NCBI GenBank assembly: GCA_943788675.1
Contig: CALSRE010000001.1
Span: forward strand, 237,400 to 301,399
Source: an uncultured bacterium
GTDB lineage: Bacteria > Fidelibacterota > Marinisomatia > Marinisomatales > Marinisomataceae
Length of the DNA: 64,000 nt
Direction of reading: 5' to 3'
Under the pieces are notes generated by a model, which worked only from the letters and a program-made list of their open reading frames with translations, was not told where the DNA came from and did not search any database. The translations under genes were made by a program, and so were the position numbers. Every line of letters begins with the position of its first letter. Within the stretch, counting starts at the first letter, position 1. This document shows positions 1 through 9,874 of the stretch, one piece after another.

Positions 1-1178
1 AAAAGCAGAGAAGAAATTTGTGAATCAGTCGGCTTTTTGTAGGTTGGAAAAGAAAGGGTTTTTGACCTGAGAGAGGACATATCACTTTCTTGGCCCAGGT
101 TACCCCCAGAAATTGTTTTGATAGAAAAAGGGGAGGGTTTGTAGTTAGAAAGCTTCAAAATACGCAAATTTTTTTTCTTAGAAAAAATAACAAGAGCCTC
201 CTTATCAAAAGAGGGAGCAATTACAATTTCAAAAAAAATAGTATTTATTTGTTTTGCTAAAGAGGCGGTGCACCTTTTGTTAAGGGCAACGACCCCACCA
301 AAAGCTGAAAGATTGTCTACTTTTAAAGAGTTTTTGAAAGCAGATTCTATATTCTTCCCCACCCCAACTCCACAGGGAGAGTTGTGTTTAACAATTACGC
401 AAGCAGGATCTTTTTTAAACTCGTTAAGACATAAAAGAGCAGCGTCTCCATCAAGAAAGTTGTTGTAAGAAAGAGCTTTGCCCTGGATTTTTTTTGCTTG
501 AGGCAAACCCCTAGAACCATCTTCATAATCAACCACAAACGCGTCTTGGTGAGGGTTTTCACCATATCTAAGCACAGCCTTAGCTTCCTTTTCTTTTTCA
601 GAAAGAACCTCAAAAACTCTTGCGTCATACTCTGCACAGCGGCCAAACGCTTTTTTGGCAAGAGCAAACCTCAGTTTTTCAGTAACCCCACCCGCTAATA
701 ATTCTTTTTTGATTTTTGCAAAGTCTCGCACATCAACCACAACACTTACCCACTTATAGTTTTTTGCAGCAGCACGAATCATGGTTGGACCACCAACATC
801 GATGTTTTCAATTTTATCTTCCAGGCTTGAGTCTGGGTTTTTGGAAACTTCGGAAAAAGGATAAAGGTTACAAACCACCATATCAATCCACATAATTTTA
901 TTATCTTTTGCCTCTTGTTTATCAATATCGCGCTGTCCCAAAATTCCACCAGATATCTGAGGGCTGAGGGTTTTAACCCTACCACCAAATATTTCAGGAA
1001 ATTTGGTTATTGAGGAAACCTTTTTTACCTGTATTCCATTTTTTTTAAGAACCCTCGCCGTTCCACCGCTCGCAATAATTTTAGTACCATTTTTTTCTAA
1101 AAAGGCTGCAAAAGGAATAAGCCCTTTTTTGTTAGAAACAGAAAATAAGGCAGTTTTAGGAAAAATCTTTTGCTTCAC
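1..1178 (-). CDS. purH: Bifunctional AICAR formyltransferase/IMP cyclohydrolase PurH (C-terminus runs off window start)
   Basis: Manual reverse-strand translation from GTG at 1178: MKQKIFPKTALFSVSNKKGLIPFAAFLEKNGTKIIASGGTARVLKKNG...GGRVKTLSPQISGGILGQR...RYGENPHQ...VKHNSPCGVG...YKKPTDSQISSLLF, all PurH hallmarks. GTG overlaps the upstream TGA (GTGA). Absent from the ORF track because it has no stop in the window. Confidence 0.95.
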   Translation of the reverse strand, partial: MKQKIFPKTALFSVSNKKGLIPFAAFLEKNGTKIIASGGTARVLKKNGIQVKKVSSITKFPEIFGGRVKTLSPQISGGILGQRDIDKQEAKDNKIMWIDMVVCNLYPFSEVSKNPDSSLEDKIENIDVGGPTMIRAAAKNYKWVSVVVDVRDFAKIKKELLAGGVTEKLRFALAKKAFGRCAEYDARVFEVLSEKEKEAKAVLRYGENPHQDAFVVDYEDGSRGLPQAKKIQGKALSYNNFLDGDAALLCLNEFKKDPACVIVKHNSPCGVGVGKNIESAFKNSLKVDNLSAFGGVVALNKRCTASLAKQINTIFFEIVIAPSFDKEALVIFSKKKNLRILKLSNYKPSPFSIKTISGGNLGQESDMSSLRSKTLSFPTYKKPTDSQISSLL

Positions 1179-1570
1179 TCTACCTCTGGAAGTTCGGGGC
1201 CTTTTTTATCGATAAGCTTGTCTCTGTATGCCAAAGCTACCAAAGCCAAAGCTAGCAAGGCTATTGATGCAGCCAGGTATAAAGAATCAAGCCCCGCAAT
1301 GTTTTCAAAAGAAATGTGTCTAGCGAGAGCAAACATTCCAATATATAAAGGATATCTAACAGGTATTTTTCCTGTTGAAAAGAAAATGTTTACCATCTGC
1401 ATAATCTCCAGATATATAAACAACATCAAAACATTTTGAACCTTAATTATACCCGATGAGACAACGTTGTTAATTTCATATCCACATAAAAACAATACCA
1501 TACCAAATATGATCAGATGTAGAATTTTTTCTACAGCCGAAGTTATATTAAAGAAAAGTGCATTATTCAT
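1175..1570 (-). CDS. PsiE-family (phosphate-starvation-inducible E) small membrane protein
   Basis: 131 aa, about 4 TM segments; motif VLMLFIYLEIMQMVNIFFSTGKIPVRYPLYIGMFALARHI resembles the PsiE family core. Confidence 0.75.
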   Translation of the reverse strand: MNNALFFNITSAVEKILHLIIFGMVLFLCGYEINNVVSSGIIKVQNVLMLFIYLEIMQMVNIFFSTGKIPVRYPLYIGMFALARHISFENIAGLDSLYLAASIALLALALVALAYRDKLIDKKGPELPEVE

Positions 1571-2135
1571 TGTTCCTCCAGTTTTTAATTACTTGAATAA
1601 AAGCGCGACCCTCAAGAGCCTGCACCCTATTTTTTAAATCCTCAACCGTATCCCCCTTTTTAACCGGGCAAGACAGCTGTAATAATATAGGACCGCTATC
1701 AACCTCTTTTGTAACTAGATGAATAGTACAGCCCGTTTTCTCGTCCCCCGACAGCAAAACGCTTTCGTGAACCGACTTGTTCATTCCTCCCGCATGTTTT
1801 GGCAGCAGAGATGGATGAACGTTAATAATTTTACCAGCCCACTTTTCAACAAAAGAAGAAGAAAGAATGCGCATAAAACCAATCAGTAAAATCAAATCAA
1901 TTTTTTTATTTTCTAAAATTTGAGACATTTCTAAATCAAAAACACCACGTTTTTTGTTTTTATGTGAAACATAGTATGAGTCAATAGAGTGATTTTTTGC
2001 TTTTTTCAAAATACCAGAATCTTTTTTGTTCGACACCACCACCTCAATGTGGGCGTTGATTTCGCCGCTCTTAATGGCTGCAACTATAGCCTCAATGTCT
2101 GTACCGTTTGTAGACCCCAATACAGCAAGCCTCAT
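1563..2135 (-). CDS. purN: Phosphoribosylglycinamide formyltransferase PurN
   Basis: MRLAVLGSTNGTDIEAIV...INVHPSLLPKHAGG...GCTIHLVTKEVDSGPILLQ, the PurN signature. Confidence 0.95.
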   Translation of the reverse strand: MRLAVLGSTNGTDIEAIVAAIKSGEINAHIEVVVSNKKDSGILKKAKNHSIDSYYVSHKNKKRGVFDLEMSQILENKKIDLILLIGFMRILSSSFVEKWAGKIINVHPSLLPKHAGGMNKSVHESVLLSGDEKTGCTIHLVTKEVDSGPILLQLSCPVKKGDTVEDLKNRVQALEGRAFIQVIKNWRNNE

Positions 2136-3439
2136 CTGAGAATCTTTTCCATTCTGTCAATCCTGCGAGAAATTAATTCTTTTGTACCAATGTCTTTTCT
2201 ATGAAAAAGATCTCCCCCAATAGAAGAAATTTTTCTTTCGGCAAATTTTTCGGCAACAAAAACGTTTTTATCTTTTCCAATGGCTGCAGCCGTTCTTGAA
2301 CCACAGGCGACAACCTGCCCATCTGAAGAATTAACAGATGCTAAATAAACGTCTAAATCTTTAATTTTGCAATCAATCACAAAACCTTTTGCCGGCTTGT
2401 TTGGATACCCGTTCGGAACGGCATATTTGCAAACAGTAGAAAGCTCTTCAAACTCCACTGAGTTTTTTGATAGAGAGCCACCAATAATTTGATCACAAAC
2501 TTTTAAAAAATCAGTTTTCATTAAACATAAAACATTCATCGCCTCCGGGTCTCCAAGGCGAGCGTTATATTCTATAACCTTTACACCTCGCTGGGTAAGC
2601 ATGAAGCCTCCATATAAAACGCCAACAAAAGGAACACCGGTTTTTTTAAGAAGCTGTTTTGCGACAAGTTCGTTGGTTTTTTGGGCATCTAACACTTCGC
2701 GATTTTTTAAAAAGGGAAGAGAGTGGTTTGCAAAGGAGTATGTTCCCATTCCACCGGTGTTTGGACCCACATCTCCTTCAAAAGCTCTCTTGTGATCTTG
2801 AACTATAGGCATATGACAACACGTTTTGCCATCCACAAAACTCATTAAAGAAAATTCTTCACCGACCAGCTTTTCTTCAACCAAAAAAGATCCGCCCATA
2901 TCAACCAAAGATTGAGCATATTTTAAACCATCCTTAATAGAGGGCAGGTGTTCTCCAGATATCTTTACGCCCTTTCCACCCATAAGGCCATCATATTTTA
3001 TAACATATTCTCCGTTTAGTTCGTTTATAAAGCTTTCTACGCCGGACAACGACTTAAAACTTCTTTTAGCGGGGTTCTTTTCTGGAGCACAATTTTCAAT
3101 AATGTCTCTAGCAAAAGATTTGCTAGTTTCAATCATTGCAACCTCTTTTTTCGGACCAACACAAGATATGCCTACAGCTTCAAGTTCGTTTACAATCCCA
3201 TCAGCAAGAGGGTTTTCAGGACCAATAAAAACTAAATCAATTTTTTTTAGCAAAGCATACTCACATATGTTTTTTATATGACTTAAGGGACAGACAAGGT
3301 AGCCAGAACACAGACTTTCTATTTGTGGGTTTTTTTCCGACGAAGCACAAAAGAGAGCATGTTCAACCTTGCTTTCAGATATTTTGCGCGAGACAGCCAC
3401 CTCTCTTGCTCCAGAACCAACCACCAAAACATTTTTCAT
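2132..3439 (-). CDS. purD: Phosphoribosylamine--glycine ligase PurD
   Basis: MKNVLVVGSGAREVAVS; ATP-grasp region VGPNTGGMGTYS, EYNARLGDPEAMNVL. Confidence 0.96.
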   Translation of the reverse strand: MKNVLVVGSGAREVAVSRKISESKVEHALFCASSEKNPQIESLCSGYLVCPLSHIKNICEYALLKKIDLVFIGPENPLADGIVNELEAVGISCVGPKKEVAMIETSKSFARDIIENCAPEKNPAKRSFKSLSGVESFINELNGEYVIKYDGLMGGKGVKISGEHLPSIKDGLKYAQSLVDMGGSFLVEEKLVGEEFSLMSFVDGKTCCHMPIVQDHKRAFEGDVGPNTGGMGTYSFANHSLPFLKNREVLDAQKTNELVAKQLLKKTGVPFVGVLYGGFMLTQRGVKVIEYNARLGDPEAMNVLCLMKTDFLKVCDQIIGGSLSKNSVEFEELSTVCKYAVPNGYPNKPAKGFVIDCKIKDLDVYLASVNSSDGQVVACGSRTAAAIGKDKNVFVAEKFAERKISSIGGDLFHRKDIGTKELISRRIDRMEKILR

Positions 3440-4887
3440 TTTTTGTTTACGCGGCTAGTTTCAAGTTTTTCAAGGTAGTCTTTTGAAATTTCCCCAGCAC
3501 AATATTCTCCTGTGAACACAGAGTCTTCAAACTGCGTAATTTTTGTGTTTCCAACATGAGCTGCCATTCTCAAGGCCTCAATGTCTTGATATATAAGCTC
3601 ATCTGCACCAATAAAATCTTTAATTTCCTCAATGTTTCGTCCGTGAGCAACAAGCTCTTTTGTGGCGGGCATGTCTATTCCATATACGTTCTGATGTCTT
3701 ACGGGAGGAGCAGCAGAAGCAAAATAGACATTTTTTGCTCCATTTTTTCTTACCATTTCAACAATTTTTTTGGAAGTGTTTCCCCTAACAATTGAATCGT
3801 CAACCAATAACACGTTTTTATTTTTAAACTCAATTTCAATGGGGCTAAGTTTGTGGGCAACCGACCTTTTTCTAATGCTCTGTCCCGGCATAATAAAGGT
3901 TCTCCCTATATATCTATTCTTAATAAAACCTTCCCTGTATTTTATTCCAAGCTTGTGCGCAACTTGCATTGCTGAAGTTCTGCTTGTATCAGGAACAGGA
4001 ATCACGGCATCTATTTCAAGATGTGAAAACTCCTTTAAAATTTTTTCCCCCAAGTAGTCGCCCATTCTTAGCCTAGACTTATGAACAGAAATTGAATCTA
4101 TAACGGAATCAGGCCTAGAAAAATATACAAATTCAAACAAGCATGGCGTGTGGTTAACACTTGAAGAACAAACAAAAAAATCTAAAGAACCGGCTTCTGA
4201 TATAATAACAGCTTCACCTGGAGCAATATCTCTTTCAAAGCTGTAGCCCAGTGCGCTTAGAGCTGAACTTTCAGAGGCTACCATGCGAGAACCCTCACCA
4301 TTTTTACCCAAAACCAAAGGGCGTATTCCGTTCGAATCCCTAAAGGCAACAAGACCAACGCCGCCCACAATCATGGTTACGGCAAAACCCCCTTCACAGC
4401 GCGCATATACTTTTTTGAGCGCTTTAAAAACATGTTCATTAGAAAGAGTGTCAAAGTTTATTTGAGAAAGTTCAAAGGCAAAAAGATTTAGCAAGACCTC
4501 GGAGTCTGATCCGGTATTAAACTGACAAAAGTGTGTTTCTAGTAAAAAGTCCCTCATGCTTTCGCTGTTTGTAAGAGTTCCATTGTGAGCCAAAGCAACC
4601 GTGACAGGGTTAGCTGAGTAAAAAGGCTGGGCCTCTGAAACATCTGAACACCCCGCAGTTGGATAGCGCACATGGCCGATTCCAATATTGCCATCAAGTC
4701 TTAAAGAATCATGGGTTTTAAAAACCTCGGTTACAACCCCCAGTTCTTTATGCATAGAAAGTTTTTTGCTGTCCCAGGTGGCAATACCTGCAGCGTCTTG
4801 TCCGCGGTGTTGAACTTGAATTAGGGCGTCATAAATTTCTCCAACTACATTTTCTTTAGGATGATAAAGACCAACAATACCACACAT
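3436..4887 (-). CDS. purF: Amidophosphoribosyltransferase PurF
   Basis: MCGIVGLYHP N-terminal Ntn Cys; QHRGQDAAGIAT; PRTase motif VLLVDDSIVRGNTSKK. Confidence 0.97.
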   Translation of the reverse strand: MCGIVGLYHPKENVVGEIYDALIQVQHRGQDAAGIATWDSKKLSMHKELGVVTEVFKTHDSLRLDGNIGIGHVRYPTAGCSDVSEAQPFYSANPVTVALAHNGTLTNSESMRDFLLETHFCQFNTGSDSEVLLNLFAFELSQINFDTLSNEHVFKALKKVYARCEGGFAVTMIVGGVGLVAFRDSNGIRPLVLGKNGEGSRMVASESSALSALGYSFERDIAPGEAVIISEAGSLDFFVCSSSVNHTPCLFEFVYFSRPDSVIDSISVHKSRLRMGDYLGEKILKEFSHLEIDAVIPVPDTSRTSAMQVAHKLGIKYREGFIKNRYIGRTFIMPGQSIRKRSVAHKLSPIEIEFKNKNVLLVDDSIVRGNTSKKIVEMVRKNGAKNVYFASAAPPVRHQNVYGIDMPATKELVAHGRNIEEIKDFIGADELIYQDIEALRMAAHVGNTKITQFEDSVFTGEYCAGEISKDYLEKLETSRVNKK

Positions 4888-4888
4888 T

Positions 4889-6238
4889 CTATAAGTTCTC
4901 CAAAATTTTGGCTACCTCGCCGAGATATGAAGAAGGCGTTAATGATAAAAGAACAGCTTTTTCTTTTTTATCAAGGTCAAGTTCATTAACCATCTTAATA
5001 TAAGTTTTTTGATTTAAAGGTCTTCCGCGAGTAAGTTTTTTAATTCTGTTGTAAGCGGAAGCATCCCCAGATTTCCTAAGAACAGTTTGGACCGCCTCAG
5101 CAAGAATACTCCAATTTCCCCCCAACTCTTCTTCCGCTCTTTTTTTATTTTGAGCTAGGCGAGAAATGCCATTAACGAGGTTTTTATAAGACAAAAGAGA
5201 GTGAGCAAAACCAACCCCAATGTTTCTAAAAACAGTGCTACCACTTAGATCTCTTTGCATGCGCGATTTGGTAATTCTTGATGCAAGAAAAGTAAAGTTA
5301 TTGTTAGCAACGTCGAGATTGCCCTCCGCATTTTCAAAAAAAATAGGATTAATTTTATGCGGCATAGTGCTTGAGCCAACTTCACCAGAATTATTTTTTT
5401 GAAGAAAAATATTTCTGCTTATATATAACCACATATCAACAGAAAAATCCATCAGAACGTTGTTAAGCCTCACATAACAGTGAAAAAGCTCCGCCAAAGA
5501 GTCTCCAGGCTCAATCTGGGTTGTTATGGGGTTTTGTTCTAAACCCAAGCTTTTAATAAATTTTTTAGAAAAAGCGCTCCAGGAAAACTTTGGAAAGGCG
5601 ACAGAGTGTGCAGCATATGTCCCCGTAGCACCGGAAAGCTTTGCCAAAAAAGAAACTTTTTGTATATGTGTTATTTGTTTTTCGCTCCTAGAAACAAACA
5701 CAGCAAGCTCTTTACCGAGCGTTGTTGTTGTTGCGGGCTGTCCATGGGTCAACGAAAGAAGAGCAATACCAGATGTTTTTTTTGCAAGTTTTTTTAGCTC
5801 TTTCAAAACAGTCTTGATGTTGGGTAGCATGATTTTTTTTGTAGCATCCTTTGTCATTAAAGAGTATGAAATATTATTTATATCTTCGGAGGTGAGACCA
5901 AAGTGTACCAAGGGGCACAGGTCAGATCTTCCGATTGATATTAATTTTTGAGATATAAACTCAACAACAGCATTTACATCGTGTTTTGTTTTTGATTCAA
6001 TGCGTTTTATTTGGTTAAAATCCCTAGGAGAAAAATCTTCATAAAGCCCACATAAAAAAATAAAATCCTTTTTTCTTAGCGGTTTAACAGCCTGAAAAGA
6101 CTTGTGATTTAAGAGCGCAATAAGGTATTTAATTTCAACCAAAACCCTATAGCGCATTAATGCCTGTTCAGAAAAAAACGCGTCTAACTCAGAAACAGCT
6201 TTCTTGTATCTCCCGTCAATTGGGGAAATGCCACTCAC
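4889..6238 (-). CDS. purB: Adenylosuccinate lyase PurB (E. coli-type)
   Basis: VSGISPIDGRYKKAVSELDAFFSE...THGQPATTTTLGKE...GSSTMPHKINPI. I place the start at GTG 6238 (overlaps the purE stop as GTGA), not the track's 6280. Confidence 0.95.
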   Translation of the reverse strand: MSGISPIDGRYKKAVSELDAFFSEQALMRYRVLVEIKYLIALLNHKSFQAVKPLRKKDFIFLCGLYEDFSPRDFNQIKRIESKTKHDVNAVVEFISQKLISIGRSDLCPLVHFGLTSEDINNISYSLMTKDATKKIMLPNIKTVLKELKKLAKKTSGIALLSLTHGQPATTTTLGKELAVFVSRSEKQITHIQKVSFLAKLSGATGTYAAHSVAFPKFSWSAFSKKFIKSLGLEQNPITTQIEPGDSLAELFHCYVRLNNVLMDFSVDMWLYISRNIFLQKNNSGEVGSSTMPHKINPIFFENAEGNLDVANNNFTFLASRITKSRMQRDLSGSTVFRNIGVGFAHSLLSYKNLVNGISRLAQNKKRAEEELGGNWSILAEAVQTVLRKSGDASAYNRIKKLTRGRPLNQKTYIKMVNELDLDKKEKAVLLSLTPSSYLGEVAKILENL

Positions 6239-6630
6239 ATTGAACCGAGGTTTAGAATCCTGTAAACAGCAAGAGCACAATTACCCGGGTCAAGAATGGT
6301 AAGAACGGGAGTCTTGCTAGGCATTTGTAGTGTCGAATGAATGTTAATGCTCATATCAACCTTATCCTTAAAGGGAGGACAACCAAGTGTTGGTTTGTTG
6401 CAGTTCGCAGCAACAAAGCCCGACAGAGCATTTGACCTGCCTGCAATAGTAACAAAAACAACAGAGTCCTCTTCTTTTACGGATCTGATAATTTTTAAAA
6501 CTCTCTCTGGATTTTTATGAGCAGAAGCGGCGTGCACCTCATGCCCGACGCCGAAATCGTCCAAAACGGTTGTAATTTTATCAGCATGGTTTTGATCAGA
6601 GGTCGAACCCATTATTATAATTGCTTTCAT
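6235..6630 (-). CDS. purE: Phosphoribosylaminoimidazole carboxylase PurE, class II type
   Basis: MKAIIIMGSTSDQNHADKI...HAASAHKNPERV...VFVTIAGRSNALSG; AGRSN is class II-like rather than the class I AGGAAHLPG. Confidence 0.92.
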   Translation of the reverse strand: MKAIIIMGSTSDQNHADKITTVLDDFGVGHEVHAASAHKNPERVLKIIRSVKEEDSVVFVTIAGRSNALSGFVAANCNKPTLGCPPFKDKVDMSINIHSTLQMPSKTPVLTILDPGNCALAVYRILNLGSM

Positions 6631-7601
6631 AGCATTTCCTTTATGTTTTCAGTAATTCGTTGGTTTATGTTGTTAAGGTCTGGAAAAATAAACTTTTCGC
6701 CAGTAATCAATTCGTATAATAGTATATATCTTGCAGAAAGCTCAGCCACAAGATCGTCTGGGGCTGCGGGAAGAGTGTCGTCGTTATACGGGTCACAGTT
6801 TTTAGCAAACCAAAGACGTAAAAATTCTTTGTCAATATTTTCTGGCTCTTGTCCACCAGCTATTCTTTCTTTGTATGAGTCGCTAATCCAAAACCTGCTT
6901 GAATCAGGTGTATGAATTTCATCAACAAACTTAATTACGCCGTCTTCGCCACGGCCAATTTCATACTTTGTATCAACTAAAATTAAACCGTTTTCTTCGG
7001 CTGTTTTTTGTCCAAAAGCAAAAAGGTCTAAGCTCATCTTGGCCGCGCAATCATAGTCTTTTGCTGTCATAAAGCCTAGCTCAATGATTTCTTCTCTAGA
7101 AACGGGCCTGTCGTGAATTTTGTCTTTAGTGGTTGGGGTTAGCATCGGAACATCAAGCTTATCATTTTTTACCAAACCCTCAGGAAGCACGTTTCCACAA
7201 TATTCACGATCCCCCTTGTTGTACACGGTCCATAAGGAGGTGTCGGTTGTACCTGTTATATATCCTCTAACAACAAACTCAACTTGAAAAACATCACATT
7301 TTTCTACAATAGAAACGTTTGGATCTGGTGTTGAAATTAGATGGTTTGGAAATAAGTGCTCTGTTTTTTTAAACCACCAGGCGCTAACAGAATTAAGAAC
7401 GGCGCCCTTATAGGGTATGGCAGCTAAAACTCGATCAAAAGCGCTTTGTCTGTCTGTAGAAATCATTGCGACTTTTTTATCAAGAAAATATGCATCACGA
7501 ACCTTACCAACTTTTTTATTGGGGGCGTCAATGGTGGTGTCCTGAATTGTATTATTCAGGTTCTCGTTAATTTCCTGATAATATTTCTTGTCAATATTCA
7601 T
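6627..7601 (-). CDS. purC: SAICAR synthetase PurC (long, yeast Ade1-like form)
   Basis: GKVRDAYFLDKKVAMISTDRQSAFDRVLAAIPYKGAVLNSVSAWWF...VVRGYITGTTDTSLW...DEIHTPDSSRFW. Confidence 0.95.
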   Translation of the reverse strand: MNIDKKYYQEINENLNNTIQDTTIDAPNKKVGKVRDAYFLDKKVAMISTDRQSAFDRVLAAIPYKGAVLNSVSAWWFKKTEHLFPNHLISTPDPNVSIVEKCDVFQVEFVVRGYITGTTDTSLWTVYNKGDREYCGNVLPEGLVKNDKLDVPMLTPTTKDKIHDRPVSREEIIELGFMTAKDYDCAAKMSLDLFAFGQKTAEENGLILVDTKYEIGRGEDGVIKFVDEIHTPDSSRFWISDSYKERIAGGQEPENIDKEFLRLWFAKNCDPYNDDTLPAAPDDLVAELSARYILLYELITGEKFIFPDLNNINQRITENIKEML

Positions 7602-8838
7602 GACATACCTGCGAAACAGGGTTAGAAAAAATATGACTATTTAGAATTAAATCCACGTCTTTTTTAGGAGAATTTGAATTAATGTTGATTTCCCAAACAA
7701 CACCCTTGCTAATGTGCTGCAGGTCTTTAAGCCCAAAGCGTTGTTGTAGTGTTTGTAGGATACTTTGTCCGTGAATGTCGTCAAGGTTTCGCACAAGAAA
7801 CCTAAAGCCCTTCTCGTTCTTTTTTATGGTTGATATATATTCTTTGCTGGGGTTAAAAAGAACATCCGTTTTCAAAACCGCAGCAAGGTCAAAATCTTTT
7901 TGTGCTGATATTTCGTAATGGACATACTTTTTAATTTTGACATCAAAACCAAGCTTCTTTATACATCTTTCAACAGAGATTGCTTCGTTGTCTGCAATGA
8001 TTGTGGAGACCATAACCTCAGTTTTGTTGCTATGCTCAAAAGGTTTAACCTTGATTTTTTTTGCGCTGTAGCGATGAGACTGATAGCTGAAATGACTATC
8101 TGACCGAATATAATCTTTCATGCTTTCGAAAATGTCGTCTGCCTCCCCAGAAAGAGATCTTTCCGGGTGGGGCATCATAGCCATTACGTTACCTGACAGG
8201 TTGCTTATTGCCGCCGCGTTTTTAAAAGAGCTGTTTGGGTTTGTGGGAAAATCTTTCAACACCTCACCTTCGTGGTCACAATACTGATAGGTGATAAGAT
8301 TTTTTTCATTAACTAGTCCTTCTATATTTTTATCAACAACAAACCTTCCTTCCGCATGTGCAATTGGAACACGCAAAACTCCACCATTTTTTTTAATAAA
8401 AGCAGAGTTACTAGCTGTGTTTGGTTTAATATGGCACCAGGTGTTGTAATACCCGGTTCCAACTATTTGTTCTTTAACCACACGTCTGTTGTCTGTAAGC
8501 GCGAGAACTGTATTAAAGTCCTCGCTTCCTGGAACCATTCCAGATTCAACCAGTATTTGGGCGCCGTTGCAAATGCCAAGAACCGGCTTTCCTAACAAAG
8601 CCTGCTCTTTAATTTTATTAACTACAGGATCAAGGGATGCGATGATGCCCGAGCGAGAACGGTCTTCAAAAGAAAAACCACCTAAAATAATATACCCCAC
8701 ACAGTCTTCTAATAAGCTTGGAGGGTCATTCCAAAAATGAGGCCTAGGGTTAAACCCACACCTCTTAAGCGAATTAATAGTTTCGTTTTCTGTGTTAGAC
8801 CCCGGAAACTGAATGTATGCTATTGAATTATTTTTCAT
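7591..8838 (-). CDS. purQ: FGAM synthase glutaminase subunit PurQ with C-terminal PurS-like extension
   Basis: Residues 1-~250: IAYIQFPGSNTENET, GKPVLGICNGAQILVESG, MMPHPERS (PurQ). Residues ~271-415: two PurS-like repeats (AISVERCIKKLGFDVKIKKYVHYEI and LQQRFGLKDLQHISKGVVWEININ...ILNSHIFSNPVSQVCHEY). Confidence 0.9.
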   Translation of the reverse strand: MKNNSIAYIQFPGSNTENETINSLKRCGFNPRPHFWNDPPSLLEDCVGYIILGGFSFEDRSRSGIIASLDPVVNKIKEQALLGKPVLGICNGAQILVESGMVPGSEDFNTVLALTDNRRVVKEQIVGTGYYNTWCHIKPNTASNSAFIKKNGGVLRVPIAHAEGRFVVDKNIEGLVNEKNLITYQYCDHEGEVLKDFPTNPNSSFKNAAAISNLSGNVMAMMPHPERSLSGEADDIFESMKDYIRSDSHFSYQSHRYSAKKIKVKPFEHSNKTEVMVSTIIADNEAISVERCIKKLGFDVKIKKYVHYEISAQKDFDLAAVLKTDVLFNPSKEYISTIKKNEKGFRFLVRNLDDIHGQSILQTLQQRFGLKDLQHISKGVVWEININSNSPKKDVDLILNSHIFSNPVSQVCHEY

Positions 8839-9874
8839 TTAAAAATACGGAGTTTGATTCATCTTTAATAACAACGCCTATTTCGGTATAGTTTTTTGCT
8901 CCTAAACAGCGAAACACCTCACCTTTTTCCTCCGGACTAACCACTATAACTAGACCAATACCCATGTTGAATGTTTGGTATAAATCCTCCTTTTCAATAT
9001 CAAGTGCATTGCTCAGAAATTCAAAAAGTGGAAGTTTTTTCCAAGAATTAATATTTATATCTAAAGACAGATTGTTTGGCAAAACGCGCGGAACGTTATC
9101 TATTAAGCCCCCGCCAGTAATATGCGCAAGGCTCTTTATGTTAAGATTGTTGTTCATAAAGCTTTGAACGAGCGTGCTATAGTTCATGTGAGGGGTTAAC
9201 AAACAGCTGCCAACTGTAACATCATATCCCGGCAGAAAATCGTCGACAGAAAGATTCAACGAATCAAAAATAAGCTTACGCGCCAGAGAATACCCGTTGC
9301 TGTGGAGACCGCTTGAATGAACACCGATAGCAATGTCGCCATCTTCTACCTTGGAACCATCAACAACTTTTTCTTTTTCAATAATGCCAGTGGCTATACC
9401 AACCAAGTCATATTCGTTTGCATGGTATATTCCGGGCATTTCTGCCGTCTCGCCTCCAACAAGAGCAACACCATGTTTTTTACATTCCTCAGCAACGCTT
9501 TTAATTATTTCCGCAACAACACCCTTTTCAAGATTGCTACCAGCAACATAATCAAGAAAGGTTAGTGGTTTGGCGCCAGTAGACGCAACATCATTACAGC
9601 AAGCGCTGACAAGGTCGTTTCCAATATATTTAAAATTATTTGCTTTTTGAGCAACAGACATTTTGGTTCCAACGCCATCAATGCTTTGTACTAAAACAGG
9701 ATCCTTAAACTCTTGCAGTATGTCTTTAATTGAATACATAGACCCAAAGCCGCCGATCGAAGACAACACATTTTTGTTAAACGTTTCTTGAATTTTATTT
9801 TTAGACAAAGATATAATATCATCAGCTTTTGCAATATCGACACCAGCGTCTTTATATGTAATTTTTTTCTTCAT
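8828..9874 (-). CDS. purM: Phosphoribosylformylglycinamidine cyclo-ligase PurM
   Basis: ITYKDAGVDIAKAD...GFGSMYS...DGVGTKMSVA...LVGGETAEMPGIY. Start at ATG 9874 (MKKKITYKDAG) overlaps the purL stop as TAATG. Confidence 0.95.
   Translation of the reverse strand: MKKKITYKDAGVDIAKADDIISLSKNKIQETFNKNVLSSIGGFGSMYSIKDILQEFKDPVLVQSIDGVGTKMSVAQKANNFKYIGNDLVSACCNDVASTGAKPLTFLDYVAGSNLEKGVVAEIIKSVAEECKKHGVALVGGETAEMPGIYHANEYDLVGIATGIIEKEKVVDGSKVEDGDIAIGVHSSGLHSNGYSLARKLIFDSLNLSVDDFLPGYDVTVGSCLLTPHMNYSTLVQSFMNNNLNIKSLAHITGGGLIDNVPRVLPNNLSLDININSWKKLPLFEFLSNALDIEKEDLYQTFNMGIGLVIVVSPEEKGEVFRCLGAKNYTEIGVVIKDESNSVFLNEK

Noticed and set aside
395-988. Short ORFs on both strands at 268-988 in the track
   Set aside because: They are out-of-frame or antisense to purH, which translates cleanly through the region on the minus strand with conserved motifs.
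5526-5951. 141 aa + strand ORF opposite purB
   Set aside because: Antisense to strongly conserved PurB sequence; no RBS or recognisable domain.
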